In this document: piece after piece, positions 1 to 6,204 of the stretch | Layout of the letters: each line of letters begins with the position of its first letter | How positions within the stretch are numbered: the stretch's first letter is position 1 | Origin: Planctomycetales bacterium | GTDB taxonomy: Bacteria > Planctomycetota > SBBH01 | NCBI GenBank assembly: GCA_005239795.1 | Contig: SBBH01000163.1 | Location: 1-10,643 of the forward strand | DNA length: 10,643 nucleotides | Direction: 5' to 3' | The notes under the pieces: generated by a model | Database searches by the model: none | Told to the model about the DNA's origin: nothing | What the model saw: the letters and a program-made list of their open reading frames with translations, nothing else | Program-made: the position numbers and the translations under genes

Positions 1-1
1 C

Positions 2-2038
2 ATGCCCTCCTTCCGGCTTCAGGCCCCCTATGCCCCGCGCGGCGACCAGCCGCAGGCGATCGATGCGCTCACCGCAAACCTAGAGGCCGGCGTCCCGTTC
101 CAGACGCTCCTCGGTGTCACGGGGTCCGGCAAGACCTTCACCCTCGCCAACGTCATCGAGCGGATCCAGAAGCCGACGCTCGTCATCTCGCACAACAAGA
201 CCCTGGCCGCTCAGCTCTACGGGGAGTTCAAGGAATTCTTCCCCGACAACGCCGTCCACTATTTCGTCAGTTACTACGACTACTACCAACCGGAGGCCTA
301 CATCCCCCAGAAGGACCTCTACATCGAAAAGGATGCCGCCATCAACCCGGATCTCGACCGCCTGCGCCTGGCGGCGACTTCTTCCCTGATGGAACGGCGC
401 GACGTGGTCGTCGTGGCGTCGGTCTCCTGCATCTACAGCCTGGGGGATCCCGAGAGCTATCGCCAGATGATCCTCCCCCTGGCCGTCGGCGCTCCCCTCG
501 GGCGCGAGGAGCTGATCCGCCGGCTCGTGGCGCTCCAGTACGAACGCGGCGAGATCGACTTCGCCCGCGCCACCTTCCGCGCCAAAGGGGGGACGGTCGA
601 CATCTTTCCCGCCTACGAGGAGTTCGCCTGGCGGATCGAGATCGAGGAGGACCGCGTGGCGTCGCTCAGGGCCATCCACCCGATCACCGGGAATCCCCTG
701 CACGCGGCCGAGCGGACCGTGCTCTACCCAGCCAAGCATTTCATCATGCCAAAAGAACGCCTGGCGGCCGCCTCGGCGAAAATCGTTTCCGAAATGGAAG
801 AACGGATCCAACTCTTCCGCGACGCCGGAAAGCTCCTCGAGGCCCAGCGGATCGAGGCCCGGACGCGCTACGACTGCGAACTGATGCAGGAGCTGGGGTA
901 CTGCCCCGGCATCGAGAACTACGCGCGCCACCTCTCAGGGCGCGCTTCCGGCGAGCGGCCGGCGACGCTCTTCGACTATTTTCCGGAGGATCTCCTCGTG
1001 GTGGTCGACGAGTCGCACGTCACGGTCCCTCAGATCCGCGGGATGTACAACGGCGACCGGGCGCGTAAAACGACCCTGGTCGAGCACGGCTTCCGCCTCC
1101 CCTCGGCCCTCGACAACCGCCCCCTGACCTTCGCGGAATGGGAGGGGATCGTGAAGCGCGCCATCTTCGTCTCCGCGACCCCCGGCCCCTACGAGCGGGA
1201 GCGGTGCAAGACCCAGATCGTGGAACAGCTGATCCGTCCCACGGGGCTTTTAGACCCCGAGGTCGAGGTCCACCCGACGGCCGACCAGATCGACGATCTC
1301 TTGATCCGCATCCTGGAGCGAGTGAAGACGGGCGAGCGGGTCCTCGTGACGACGCTCACCAAGCGCCTGGCCGAGGAGCTGGCAGACTATCTCAAGGAAA
1401 AGGGGGTGAAGGTGCAGTATCTGCACTCGGAGCTCGACGCCTTCGAGCGTGTGGATGTCTTGACGAATCTCAGGAAGGGGAAGATCGACTGCTGCGTGGG
1501 CGTCAACCTCCTGCGCGAGGGGCTGGACCTGCCAGAGGTCTCCTTGGTCGCGATCCTGGACGCCGACAAGGAAGGGTTTTTGCGCTCGGAAACGTCGCTA
1601 GTGCAGACGATCGGCCGCGCCGCCCGCAACGTCAACGCGCGCGTCGTCCTCTACGCCGACCGAACGACCCCCTCGATGGAACAGGCACTCCGCGAGACCG
1701 AGAGGCGCCGCCGCGCCCAGATCGCCTACAACACGGAACATGGGATCACCCCGACAACGATCCGGAAGGAGATCCGGAAGACGATCGAGACGGAACGCGA
1801 GCGGGCCGAGATCGCGCGGACAATCGTGCGCGAGAGCCCGGCCGCCTACGCGACGGGGGAGCTCGTCTTCGAGCTGGAAGAGAAGATGCTGGACGCGGCG
1901 CGGCTCCTCCAGTTCGAAAAGGCGGCCGAAATCCGGGACCGGATCTTAAAACTCAAGCCCGACTGGAAAGGGGGGTTCATCCCCGCCGTCGAGGGGCGTC
2001 GGCGCGGCCCCAAGCGAAAAAAAATCCCCGAGTTGTAA
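2..2038 (+). CDS. uvrB: UvrABC excinuclease subunit B
   Basis: UvrB is the helicase-like damage-verification subunit of cytoplasmic nucleotide excision repair; UvrA loads it on DNA and it recruits UvrC for incision. The 678-residue protein has normal length and all landmarks: the N-terminal family signature with GDQP at 14-17, Walker A GVTGSGKT at 38-45, the Tyr-rich beta-hairpin (YYDYYQPEAYIP, 91-102) that inserts between DNA strands, the Walker B-type DESH at 336-339, SATPG at 391-395, helicase motif VI QTIGRAARN at 535-543, and a C-terminal UVR domain around 618-653 for contact with UvrC. The tail is basic (RRRGPKRKK). The ATG at base 2 fits the usual UvrB N-terminus, but the upstream region is outside the window, so its promoter and RBS cannot be judged. 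No frameshift or missing motif was seen. Confidence 0.98.
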   Translation: MPSFRLQAPYAPRGDQPQAIDALTANLEAGVPFQTLLGVTGSGKTFTLANVIERIQKPTLVISHNKTLAAQLYGEFKEFFPDNAVHYFVSYYDYYQPEAYIPQKDLYIEKDAAINPDLDRLRLAATSSLMERRDVVVVASVSCIYSLGDPESYRQMILPLAVGAPLGREELIRRLVALQYERGEIDFARATFRAKGGTVDIFPAYEEFAWRIEIEEDRVASLRAIHPITGNPLHAAERTVLYPAKHFIMPKERLAAASAKIVSEMEERIQLFRDAGKLLEAQRIEARTRYDCELMQELGYCPGIENYARHLSGRASGERPATLFDYFPEDLLVVVDESHVTVPQIRGMYNGDRARKTTLVEHGFRLPSALDNRPLTFAEWEGIVKRAIFVSATPGPYERERCKTQIVEQLIRPTGLLDPEVEVHPTADQIDDLLIRILERVKTGERVLVTTLTKRLAEELADYLKEKGVKVQYLHSELDAFERVDVLTNLRKGKIDCCVGVNLLREGLDLPEVSLVAILDADKEGFLRSETSLVQTIGRAARNVNARVVLYADRTTPSMEQALRETERRRRAQIAYNTEHGITPTTIRKEIRKTIETERERAEIARTIVRESPAAYATGELVFELEEKMLDAARLLQFEKAAEIRDRILKLKPDWKGGFIPAVEGRRRGPKRKKIPEL

Positions 2039-2115
2039 CGTTGCATGACGCGCCGTTTCGCGTACGATCCCCCACCCTATGTTGCTGGAAAGAGGCTCGT
2101 CGCGCGCACTCGCTC

Positions 2116-2121
2116 AAGGAG
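2116..2121 (+). promoter_or_regulatory. Shine-Dalgarno site of the small lipoprotein ORF
   Basis: AAGGAG lies 6 nt before the ATG at 2128. It is the clearest ribosome binding site in the window apart from that of the IS, and it picks this 47-codon frame over longer overlapping frames that lack such a site. A weak promoter-like pair lies further upstream (TTGCAT 2041-2046, 16-nt gap, TACGAT 2063-2068). Confidence 0.55.
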
Positions 2122-2127
2122 AATTCC

Positions 2128-2271
2128 ATGACAGAGATTGTGAGACGGAAAAAGAAGGGGATTCTGCTTGTCTTAGGCCTGTCGATCGCGGCCTGCCTGC
2201 ACGCCGCAAACGTCCCGACGGGACCCCAACACAAAAAAGAGGGAATCGGGCCCCGCGAACTCTCCGTCTAA
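2128..2271 (+). CDS. small predicted lipoprotein or secreted peptide (47 aa)
   Basis: This is a 47-residue ORF of unknown function. It has a textbook export signal: a basic n-region (R6 R7 K8 K9 K10), a hydrophobic core from about I12 to A22, and a lipobox-like I20-A21-A22-C23, which would leave a lipid-anchored peptide of about 25 residues. Cleavage by signal peptidase I after A26 (L-H-A) is an alternative. The mature part is short, polar and contains HKKEG; I recognise no domain. A good RBS (AAGGAG, 6-nt spacing) supports translation. It lies 89 bp after uvrB on the same strand. In sequence style it resembles the small 'lipoprotein' peptides often annotated in Gram-negative bacteria, and it could also be the shortened remnant of a longer secreted protein. 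Confidence 0.55.
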   Translation: MTEIVRRKKKGILLVLGLSIAACLHAANVPTGPQHKKEGIGPRELSV

Positions 2272-2383
2272 ACGCCCGGAGATGACGGGACACAGATCGT
2301 GCGGATCCCAAGATGCCCCCAACTCGCCTTTGAGTTTAGGCCACCTGGTCCGAACCGATGGGCTCAGAATGAGGCGAGGTTAC

Positions 2384-2512
2384 ATGGTGACAGACAAGGG
2401 GCCCAGTTACGTCTGCGAATATTGTTATTACCCCGCCGATGTATCCCTGTGCATCGTCTGGGATGAGGAACAGCATCTCTGCGGCCTCTATAAATCGGTG
2501 AAGGCCCGATAA
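2384..2512 (+). CDS. Cys-rich mini-protein, hypothetical
   Basis: This is a 42-codon ORF beginning MVTDKGPSYVCEYCYY, with a CxxC pair (C11, C14) and further cysteines at C23 and C33, a spacing that could bind zinc or form a small ribbon. Two purine-rich GAGG stretches (2371-2374 and 2376-2379) lie 9 and 4 nt before the ATG. The open frame continues upstream to an ATG at 2282 (76 codons) and an ATG at 2369, but neither has a good RBS and the upstream residues look unstructured, so the shortest start is preferred. It ends 25 bp before the 3' end of the oppositely oriented kinase gene. The function is unknown, and it may be a chance ORF; the tidy cysteine pattern and the RBS are the only support. 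Confidence 0.35.
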   Translation: MVTDKGPSYVCEYCYYPADVSLCIVWDEEQHLCGLYKSVKAR

Positions 2513-2537
2513 GAAAATATCTGCGCGCACTCGAGGA

Positions 2538-4643
2538 TCATTTTTCCATCTGCTCCAGTATGCGCCGAACCCTCGCGAGATTTTCCTGGCATCTGGTCAT
2601 CAAAGTCTTGTCGCTCCACTTCAAGCTCAAAGCCGTCTTATAACATTCCACAGCTTCCTCAAACCCGCGCCTGCCGAATCGGTCTTGTATGGCGCATCCC
2701 CGAAAAAAGTAGAATTCGGCCATATCCGGGAAAAGGGCGATCGACCTCTCGGCAAAGGTTTCTAGATCGCTCCAGCGTCTCATGCAATCAAGAATGAGCA
2801 GGCGGTTGACATGGGCTTGCTGCAGATGAGAATTGCAGGCCAACGCCTGTTCGGTGCAGGCCAGAGCCTCCTCGAGGCGGTTCCAATACAGGAGAATCCT
2901 TCCCTTGTTTTGATGGGCCTCGGCCAGCGTCGGATCCACCGCCAGGGCCGCCTCGAAGGCGTTGAATGCCTCCTGGTAGCGAAACTGCAACTGTAGAATT
3001 TGACCCCTCCTATAATGAGCCTGGCTGAACTTGGGATTGAGAACCACCACCCTGTCGAAGGAAACCAAGGCTTCATCGAGACGTCCGAGTCGTTGAAGCA
3101 TTTCGGCGCGAGTAATATGGACCGCTATCCAGTCTTCATCGAGATCGATCGCTTTGTCAAAGGCGGCCAAGGCCTCGGGGTATCGCTCTTGGGATTTCTT
3201 CACCATTCCGATGCCGAAGAAGGCCTGCGGAATATTTGGATCCAGGCGCACAACCACTTCAAACGCTTCCAAGGCCTCTCCCAAACGACCGCTCTGGTGG
3301 AGAAGAGTCCCTCTCCGCAGATGGGCCTGGATATGGGTCGGATCGAGCGCCAGGGCCTGCTCCAGGATGCCTAACTTGTCATCCAAATTGGACAAGCGTT
3401 GGGCCGAGGTGAGAAGCGCCTCCGCCATGGCTTTCTTCTCGCGCGCCTCCTGTTCGTTTTTTAACTGATCCAGCGCCGCGACCGCCTTGTTCTTCTCCCC
3501 ATCCGCCCGGACCCTTTCTCCCTCCGCCACCTGCTTGGCTTGATACAGATGCCAAAAGGACCATCCCGCAACGAAAAGCAGTAAAAGCAGGGCCGCGCCC
3601 GCGGTGAGGGCGAGCTCCTCGTGCCGGCGGATCCACTTCTGCATGCGATACCACGCCGTGTCGGCATGCGCCTCCACGGGACGGCCTCCCAGGAACCTTT
3701 TCAGATCCACCGCCAGCGCGTCGACCGTGGCGTAGCGCCTCTCTTTTTCCTTGGCGATCGCCTTCAGGATGATGCACTCCAAATCGACGGGAAGCTTCAC
3801 AGCATACCGAGAGGGACGGGGAGGGTCGTCCTCCACGATCGCCCGCAAGAGGGTCAGCGTCTCATCCGACGAGAACGGCTTGCGCCCCGTCATCAGCTCG
3901 TACAGGATCACCCCCAGCGCATAGACATCGCTGCGTGTGTCGATCTCTTTGACCCTCCCCAGGGCCTGCTCGGGCGCCATGTACGACGGCGTCCCCATGA
4001 TGACGCCCGAAATCGTGGTCATCTCTTTTTTGAGATTGACGCGGGTGAGACGAGCGATCCCAAAATCAAAAATCATCGGCCGCCCGACGGGGGTGACCAG
4101 AATGTTCTTCGGCTTGAGATCCCGATGGACAACCCCTTTCATGTGGGCGTAGTGCACAATCCCGCAAATCTCCACGAACAGCCTCACAATCGCCTGCAGG
4201 GAAAGTTTTTCGTCACGGATGTACTTGTCGAGGAATCTCCCTGAAACAAGATCCATCGTGTAATAGGGAACGCCGTCGACGATCCCCATGTCGTGAACCG
4301 GAACGATCCCCGGGTGCGCAAGCTCCGCCATCAGATGAGCCTCCCTCAGAAAACGGTCCTGCTCTTCTGAGGTGAACCAGGACCCGCTGCGCATCATCTT
4401 GAGCGCCACTTCGCGCCCGAGCTTGGGATCTTTGACGCGGTAGACGACCCCCATCCCCCCTCGGGCGATCGTGTTCAAAACCTCGTAGGTTCCGATCTTT
4501 GTTGGAGAAGGTTCTTCGGGCGAGGAGACGACTCCAGCGCCGGCTCCGGGACCGTGTGTGTAGGTCTCGTCGACGCCGGCCGCGACGGCGGACGACATCC
4601 CCACATTGAAATCGAAGACTGTTGTCCCCTCTTCGTCACTCAT
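2538..4643 (-). CDS. membrane Ser/Thr protein kinase with TPR repeats
   Basis: This 701-residue Hanks-type (PknB-like) kinase probably transmits an envelope or cytoplasmic signal by phosphorylating Ser/Thr on unknown targets. A variable N-terminal tail (1-50) is followed by the kinase domain (about 53-320): glycine loop ARGGMGVVY (60-68), ATP lysine K82 in VALK, catalytic HRDLKPKN (173-180; D175), DFG (193-195), and GTPSYMAPEQ (217-226) closing the activation segment, which holds several Ser/Thr. All catalytic residues are present, so it should be active. One membrane helix (about 344-365) and a charged coiled-coil-like stretch (370-408) lead into TPR repeats from about 425 to 670, placed outside the membrane and suited to protein binding. 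It stands alone on the minus strand, divergent from nadC. No Shine-Dalgarno precedes the ATG at 4643. A later ATG (residue 16) is possible. This layout is common in Planctomycetota and related phyla. Confidence 0.95.
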   Translation of the reverse strand: MSDEEGTTVFDFNVGMSSAVAAGVDETYTHGPGAGAGVVSSPEEPSPTKIGTYEVLNTIARGGMGVVYRVKDPKLGREVALKMMRSGSWFTSEEQDRFLREAHLMAELAHPGIVPVHDMGIVDGVPYYTMDLVSGRFLDKYIRDEKLSLQAIVRLFVEICGIVHYAHMKGVVHRDLKPKNILVTPVGRPMIFDFGIARLTRVNLKKEMTTISGVIMGTPSYMAPEQALGRVKEIDTRSDVYALGVILYELMTGRKPFSSDETLTLLRAIVEDDPPRPSRYAVKLPVDLECIILKAIAKEKERRYATVDALAVDLKRFLGGRPVEAHADTAWYRMQKWIRRHEELALTAGAALLLLLFVAGWSFWHLYQAKQVAEGERVRADGEKNKAVAALDQLKNEQEAREKKAMAEALLTSAQRLSNLDDKLGILEQALALDPTHIQAHLRRGTLLHQSGRLGEALEAFEVVVRLDPNIPQAFFGIGMVKKSQERYPEALAAFDKAIDLDEDWIAVHITRAEMLQRLGRLDEALVSFDRVVVLNPKFSQAHYRRGQILQLQFRYQEAFNAFEAALAVDPTLAEAHQNKGRILLYWNRLEEALACTEQALACNSHLQQAHVNRLLILDCMRRWSDLETFAERSIALFPDMAEFYFFRGCAIQDRFGRRGFEEAVECYKTALSLKWSDKTLMTRCQENLARVRRILEQMEK

Positions 4644-4738
4644 ACCAATTAACCAAAACGACCGTTTTCACCGTGGCGCCGATCGGCCCTTCCGTGATGA
4701 CAACCCCATGGTTGAATGGATCTTCGCAGGGCCGGGCG

Positions 4739-4766
4739 ATTTTACCATGGAATCAGATCATTTCAA
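4739..4766 (-). promoter_or_regulatory. sigma-70-like promoter of the kinase gene
   Basis: On the minus strand, TTGAAA (4766-4761) and TAAAAT (4744-4739) are separated by 16 nt. Each hexamer matches the sigma-70 consensus at 5 of 6 positions. The expected transcript start near 4732 gives a leader of about 90 nt before the kinase ATG at 4643. It is the best consensus promoter I found in the window. Confidence 0.6.
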
Positions 4767-4798
4767 GAGAGGCCGTGATTCCCCTCGCCGGCGTCGGT

Positions 4799-4804
4799 TA
4801 CCCT
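4799..4804 (+). promoter_or_regulatory. -10-like TACCCT, possible leaderless start of nadC
   Basis: TACCCT ends 7 nt before the nadC ATG at 4812, and no Shine-Dalgarno lies in between. A TANNNT hexamer at this distance is the usual arrangement for leaderless mRNAs, where transcription starts at or next to the start codon. A weak -35-like GTGATT is at 4775-4780 (18-nt gap). The NicO-type gene at 7048 has the same 7-nt geometry. Confidence 0.4.
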
Positions 4805-4811
4805 GTACCGC

Positions 4812-5765
4812 ATGCGGGAATCGGCTTCCCTCTTGAATCCGCATCTACCCGAGATCTGCGCCCTCATCAAGGCGGCCTTGACGGAGGACATCGGCATGCG
4901 GGATGTCACCTCCGAACTCTTGGTCCCCTCGGACCTGGCGGCGACAGGAACGATTTTTGCCAAAGAAGCGGGGGTCGTGGCGGGGCTCCCGCTTCTGACG
5001 GCGATCTTCAGTGGGCTCGACCCGGATGCCTTCGCCAAGACGTTCGTGCGGGACGGGGAGGCCGTCAAAAAAGGGGCGCGCCTCGCCCAGGTCTCCGGCA
5101 GCGCGCGGGCCTTGCTCGCCGGCGAGCGGACCGCCTTGAATTTTCTCCAGCATCTTTCAGGGATCGCCACGCTCACGCGCCGGTTCGTCGCGGCCGTAGG
5201 GAAATCCCCCTGCCGGATCCTCGACACGCGCAAGACCACGCCAGGCCTGCGGCTCCTGGAAAAATACGCGGTGCGCGCAGGAGGGGGACAAAACCACCGG
5301 GTGGGCCTGTTTGATCAGGCGCTCGTGAAGGACAACCATATCGAACTCATGAGAAGCCATGGGCCATGGGCCACAAGACATGAGAAAGAAAAACTGAAAA
5401 GCGCGGCTTTTTATCGCCGGATCGTCGAACTCCTGCGCGCCAAGCTGCCGGCCGGCAGCGCCATTGAAATCGAGGTCGAAACCCCGATGGAGGCCCTGGC
5501 CGCCGCCCAAGGGGGCGCCGACATCCTCCTCTTGGACAACATGCCGATCGCCCAGATCCGGGAGGCCGCGCGCCTCGTGCGCGCCCAGAGCCGCAAGACG
5601 CGCACAGCGGGACCCCTCCTTGAGGTTTCAGGGGGCGTCACACTCGCGCGCGTGCGCGCGATCGCCGCGACAGGGGTCGACCGGATCTCGGTCGGGGCCC
5701 TGACGCATTCGGCGCCGGCGTTGGATATTGCGATGAAGATTACACCGATCAGAAATGAGAAATGA
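4812..5765 (+). CDS. nadC: nicotinate-nucleotide pyrophosphorylase (quinolinate phosphoribosyltransferase)
   Basis: NadC converts quinolinate and PRPP to nicotinate mononucleotide, CO2 and PPi in de novo NAD synthesis in the cytoplasm. Signature elements: ERTALN (105-110, with R106) and H114, DTRKTTPGLR (138-147), EKYAVRAGGGQNHR (150-163), KDNH (173-176), EVE (221-223), LDNM (241-244), SGG (273-275) and ISVGALTHS (292-300). At 317 residues it is longer than the usual 270-300. The segment between KDNH and EIEVE is about 42 residues against about 23 in E. coli NadC, and the excess (about 181-196) is encoded by a heptanucleotide array (5348-5396). The final residues RNEK and the stop codon lie in a second heptad array, just after the conserved DIAMKI end of the family. 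Its reading frame overlaps that of the four-helix-bundle ORF by 11 nt. birA follows, a common neighbour. The active-site motifs are intact, so it is probably functional. Confidence 0.96.
   Translation: MRESASLLNPHLPEICALIKAALTEDIGMRDVTSELLVPSDLAATGTIFAKEAGVVAGLPLLTAIFSGLDPDAFAKTFVRDGEAVKKGARLAQVSGSARALLAGERTALNFLQHLSGIATLTRRFVAAVGKSPCRILDTRKTTPGLRLLEKYAVRAGGGQNHRVGLFDQALVKDNHIELMRSHGPWATRHEKEKLKSAAFYRRIVELLRAKLPAGSAIEIEVETPMEALAAAQGGADILLLDNMPIAQIREAARLVRAQSRKTRTAGPLLEVSGGVTLARVRAIAATGVDRISVGALTHSAPALDIAMKITPIRNEK
5348..5396 (+). repeat. heptanucleotide array inside nadC (locus A)
   Basis: Seven successive 7-mers run from 5348 to 5396. The most regular are agccatg (5355-5361), ggccatg (5362-5368) and ggccaca (5369-5375), followed by agacatg (5376-5382) and looser A-rich units. 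No complementary arm is present nearby. The array encodes the extra loop of NadC after KDNH and keeps the frame. The units resemble those of the next array (5751-5792), which also end in ATG. Confidence 0.7.
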
Positions 5766-5792
5766 GAACTGGGAAATGAGAAAAGAGACACA
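5751..5792 (+). repeat. left heptad arm of the IVS-like element (locus B)
   Basis: Six contiguous 7-mers with consensus AGAAATG: agaaatg at 5751 and 5758, agaactg at 5765, ggaaatg at 5772, agaaaag at 5779 and agacaca at 5786. The array contains the stop codon of nadC (5763-5765) and two in-frame ATG codons (5755, 5776) available to the four-helix-bundle ORF. Confidence 0.8.
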
Positions 5793-6150
5793 AAAGATTC
5801 GAACATTTCGGGATCTCCACATGTGGACTAAAGCCATGGAGATCGTCCGATCTGTTTACGCATTCACTGACCACCTCCCGACCAACGAACAATTTGGATT
5901 GACAGCACGGATGCGACGAGCCTCCGTCTCGCTCCCTTCGAATATTGCAGAGGGATTCCGCCGAGGAAGCCCAAAAGAATTCAAACGATTTTTAAGACAA
6001 GCGTTGGGTTCTGCTGCAGAACTCGAGACACAGTTGGAGTTATGCATTGATCTTTACAGAATCGACAGGCGCTCGGCAGATTTCATTTTTGGACTCCTCA
6101 ATCATTTTCAAGCTATGATAACGAAATACATCAAAGGGAAACCCTCTTAA
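5755..6150 (+). CDS. four-helix-bundle protein, 23S rRNA intervening-sequence (IVP) family
   Basis: This 131-residue protein belongs to the small helical family first seen in 23S rRNA intervening sequences; the Avd accessory protein of diversity-generating retroelements has the same fold. Members are thought to oligomerise and bind nucleic acid, but the role of free-standing copies is unknown. Family signatures are clear: FRDLHMW (18-24), FGLTARMRRASVSLPSNIAEG (48-67 region), and EFKRFL followed by ALGSAAELETQL (75-94). No cleavage or transposase motif is seen. Starts at 5755 (overlapping nadC by 11 nt) and at 5776 both lie inside the left heptad arm; conservation begins near residue 15, so 5776 is equally likely. 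No clear Shine-Dalgarno is present. Base composition is more AT-rich than in its neighbours, which suits an insertion. I found no 23S rRNA sequence around it. Confidence 0.9.
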   Translation: MRNENWEMRKETQKIRTFRDLHMWTKAMEIVRSVYAFTDHLPTNEQFGLTARMRRASVSLPSNIAEGFRRGSPKEFKRFLRQALGSAAELETQLELCIDLYRIDRRSADFIFGLLNHFQAMITKYIKGKPS

Positions 6151-6198
6151 CTCATGTGTTTCTGTTCTCACATTTCTCATTTCTCATTTCCCATTTCG
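6150..6198 (+). repeat. right heptad arm of the IVS-like element (locus B)
   Basis: Seven contiguous 7-mers, the last four with consensus CATTTCY: catttct at 6171 and 6178, catttcc at 6185, catttcg at 6192. These are the reverse complement of the left-arm unit AGAAATG. The three units nearest the gene (6150-6170) are degenerate but still match left-arm units 5 and 6 at 10 of 14 positions. Confidence 0.8.
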
Positions 6199-6204
6199 AA
6201 TCGA

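Larger units (their letters stand above)
5751..6198 (+). mobile_element. IVS-like element: four-helix-bundle gene between inverted heptad arrays
   Basis: A four-helix-bundle ORF is enclosed by two complementary heptanucleotide arrays: left arm 5751-5792, right arm 6157-6198. Aligned end to end, 34 of 42 positions are complementary, so a transcript could form a long stem with the gene in the loop. This is the same layout as the intervening sequences inserted in 23S rRNA genes of some bacteria, which carry a protein of the same family, but here the element sits between two protein-coding genes. It is more AT-rich than nadC and birA. The outer ends run into coding sequence on both sides (the nadC C-terminus and, with the upstream start, the birA N-terminus). 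I could not identify a target-site duplication. That the unit moves or moved is inference. Confidence 0.6.

Noticed and set aside
80..931. 283-codon minus-strand frame opposite uvrB
   Set aside because: Low-complexity, acidic and Gly/Val-rich translation opposite a conserved gene; typical GC-driven shadow.
2046..2064. Small stem ACGCG...CGCGT after uvrB as a terminator
   Set aside because: Only 5 bp of stem and no T-tract.
1138..2271. 377-codon plus-strand frame through the uvrB 3' half
   Set aside because: The part inside uvrB is an out-of-frame shadow; only its final 47 codons (from 2128) have an RBS and a signal sequence, and those are reported separately.
4622..5314. 230-codon plus-strand frame overlapping the nadC start
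   Set aside because: It conflicts with nadC, whose motifs are all in the other frame; its translation is Arg/Gly/Pro-rich without a domain.
5755..6150. Diversity-generating retroelement centred on the Avd-like protein
   Set aside because: No reverse transcriptase, template repeat or variable repeat pair is visible in the window; only the fold family is shared.
5751..6198. Fragment of a 23S rRNA gene around the IVP-type protein
   Set aside because: Both flanks are protein-coding (nadC and birA) and no rRNA sequence was recognised, so only the insert type, not the usual host gene, is present.
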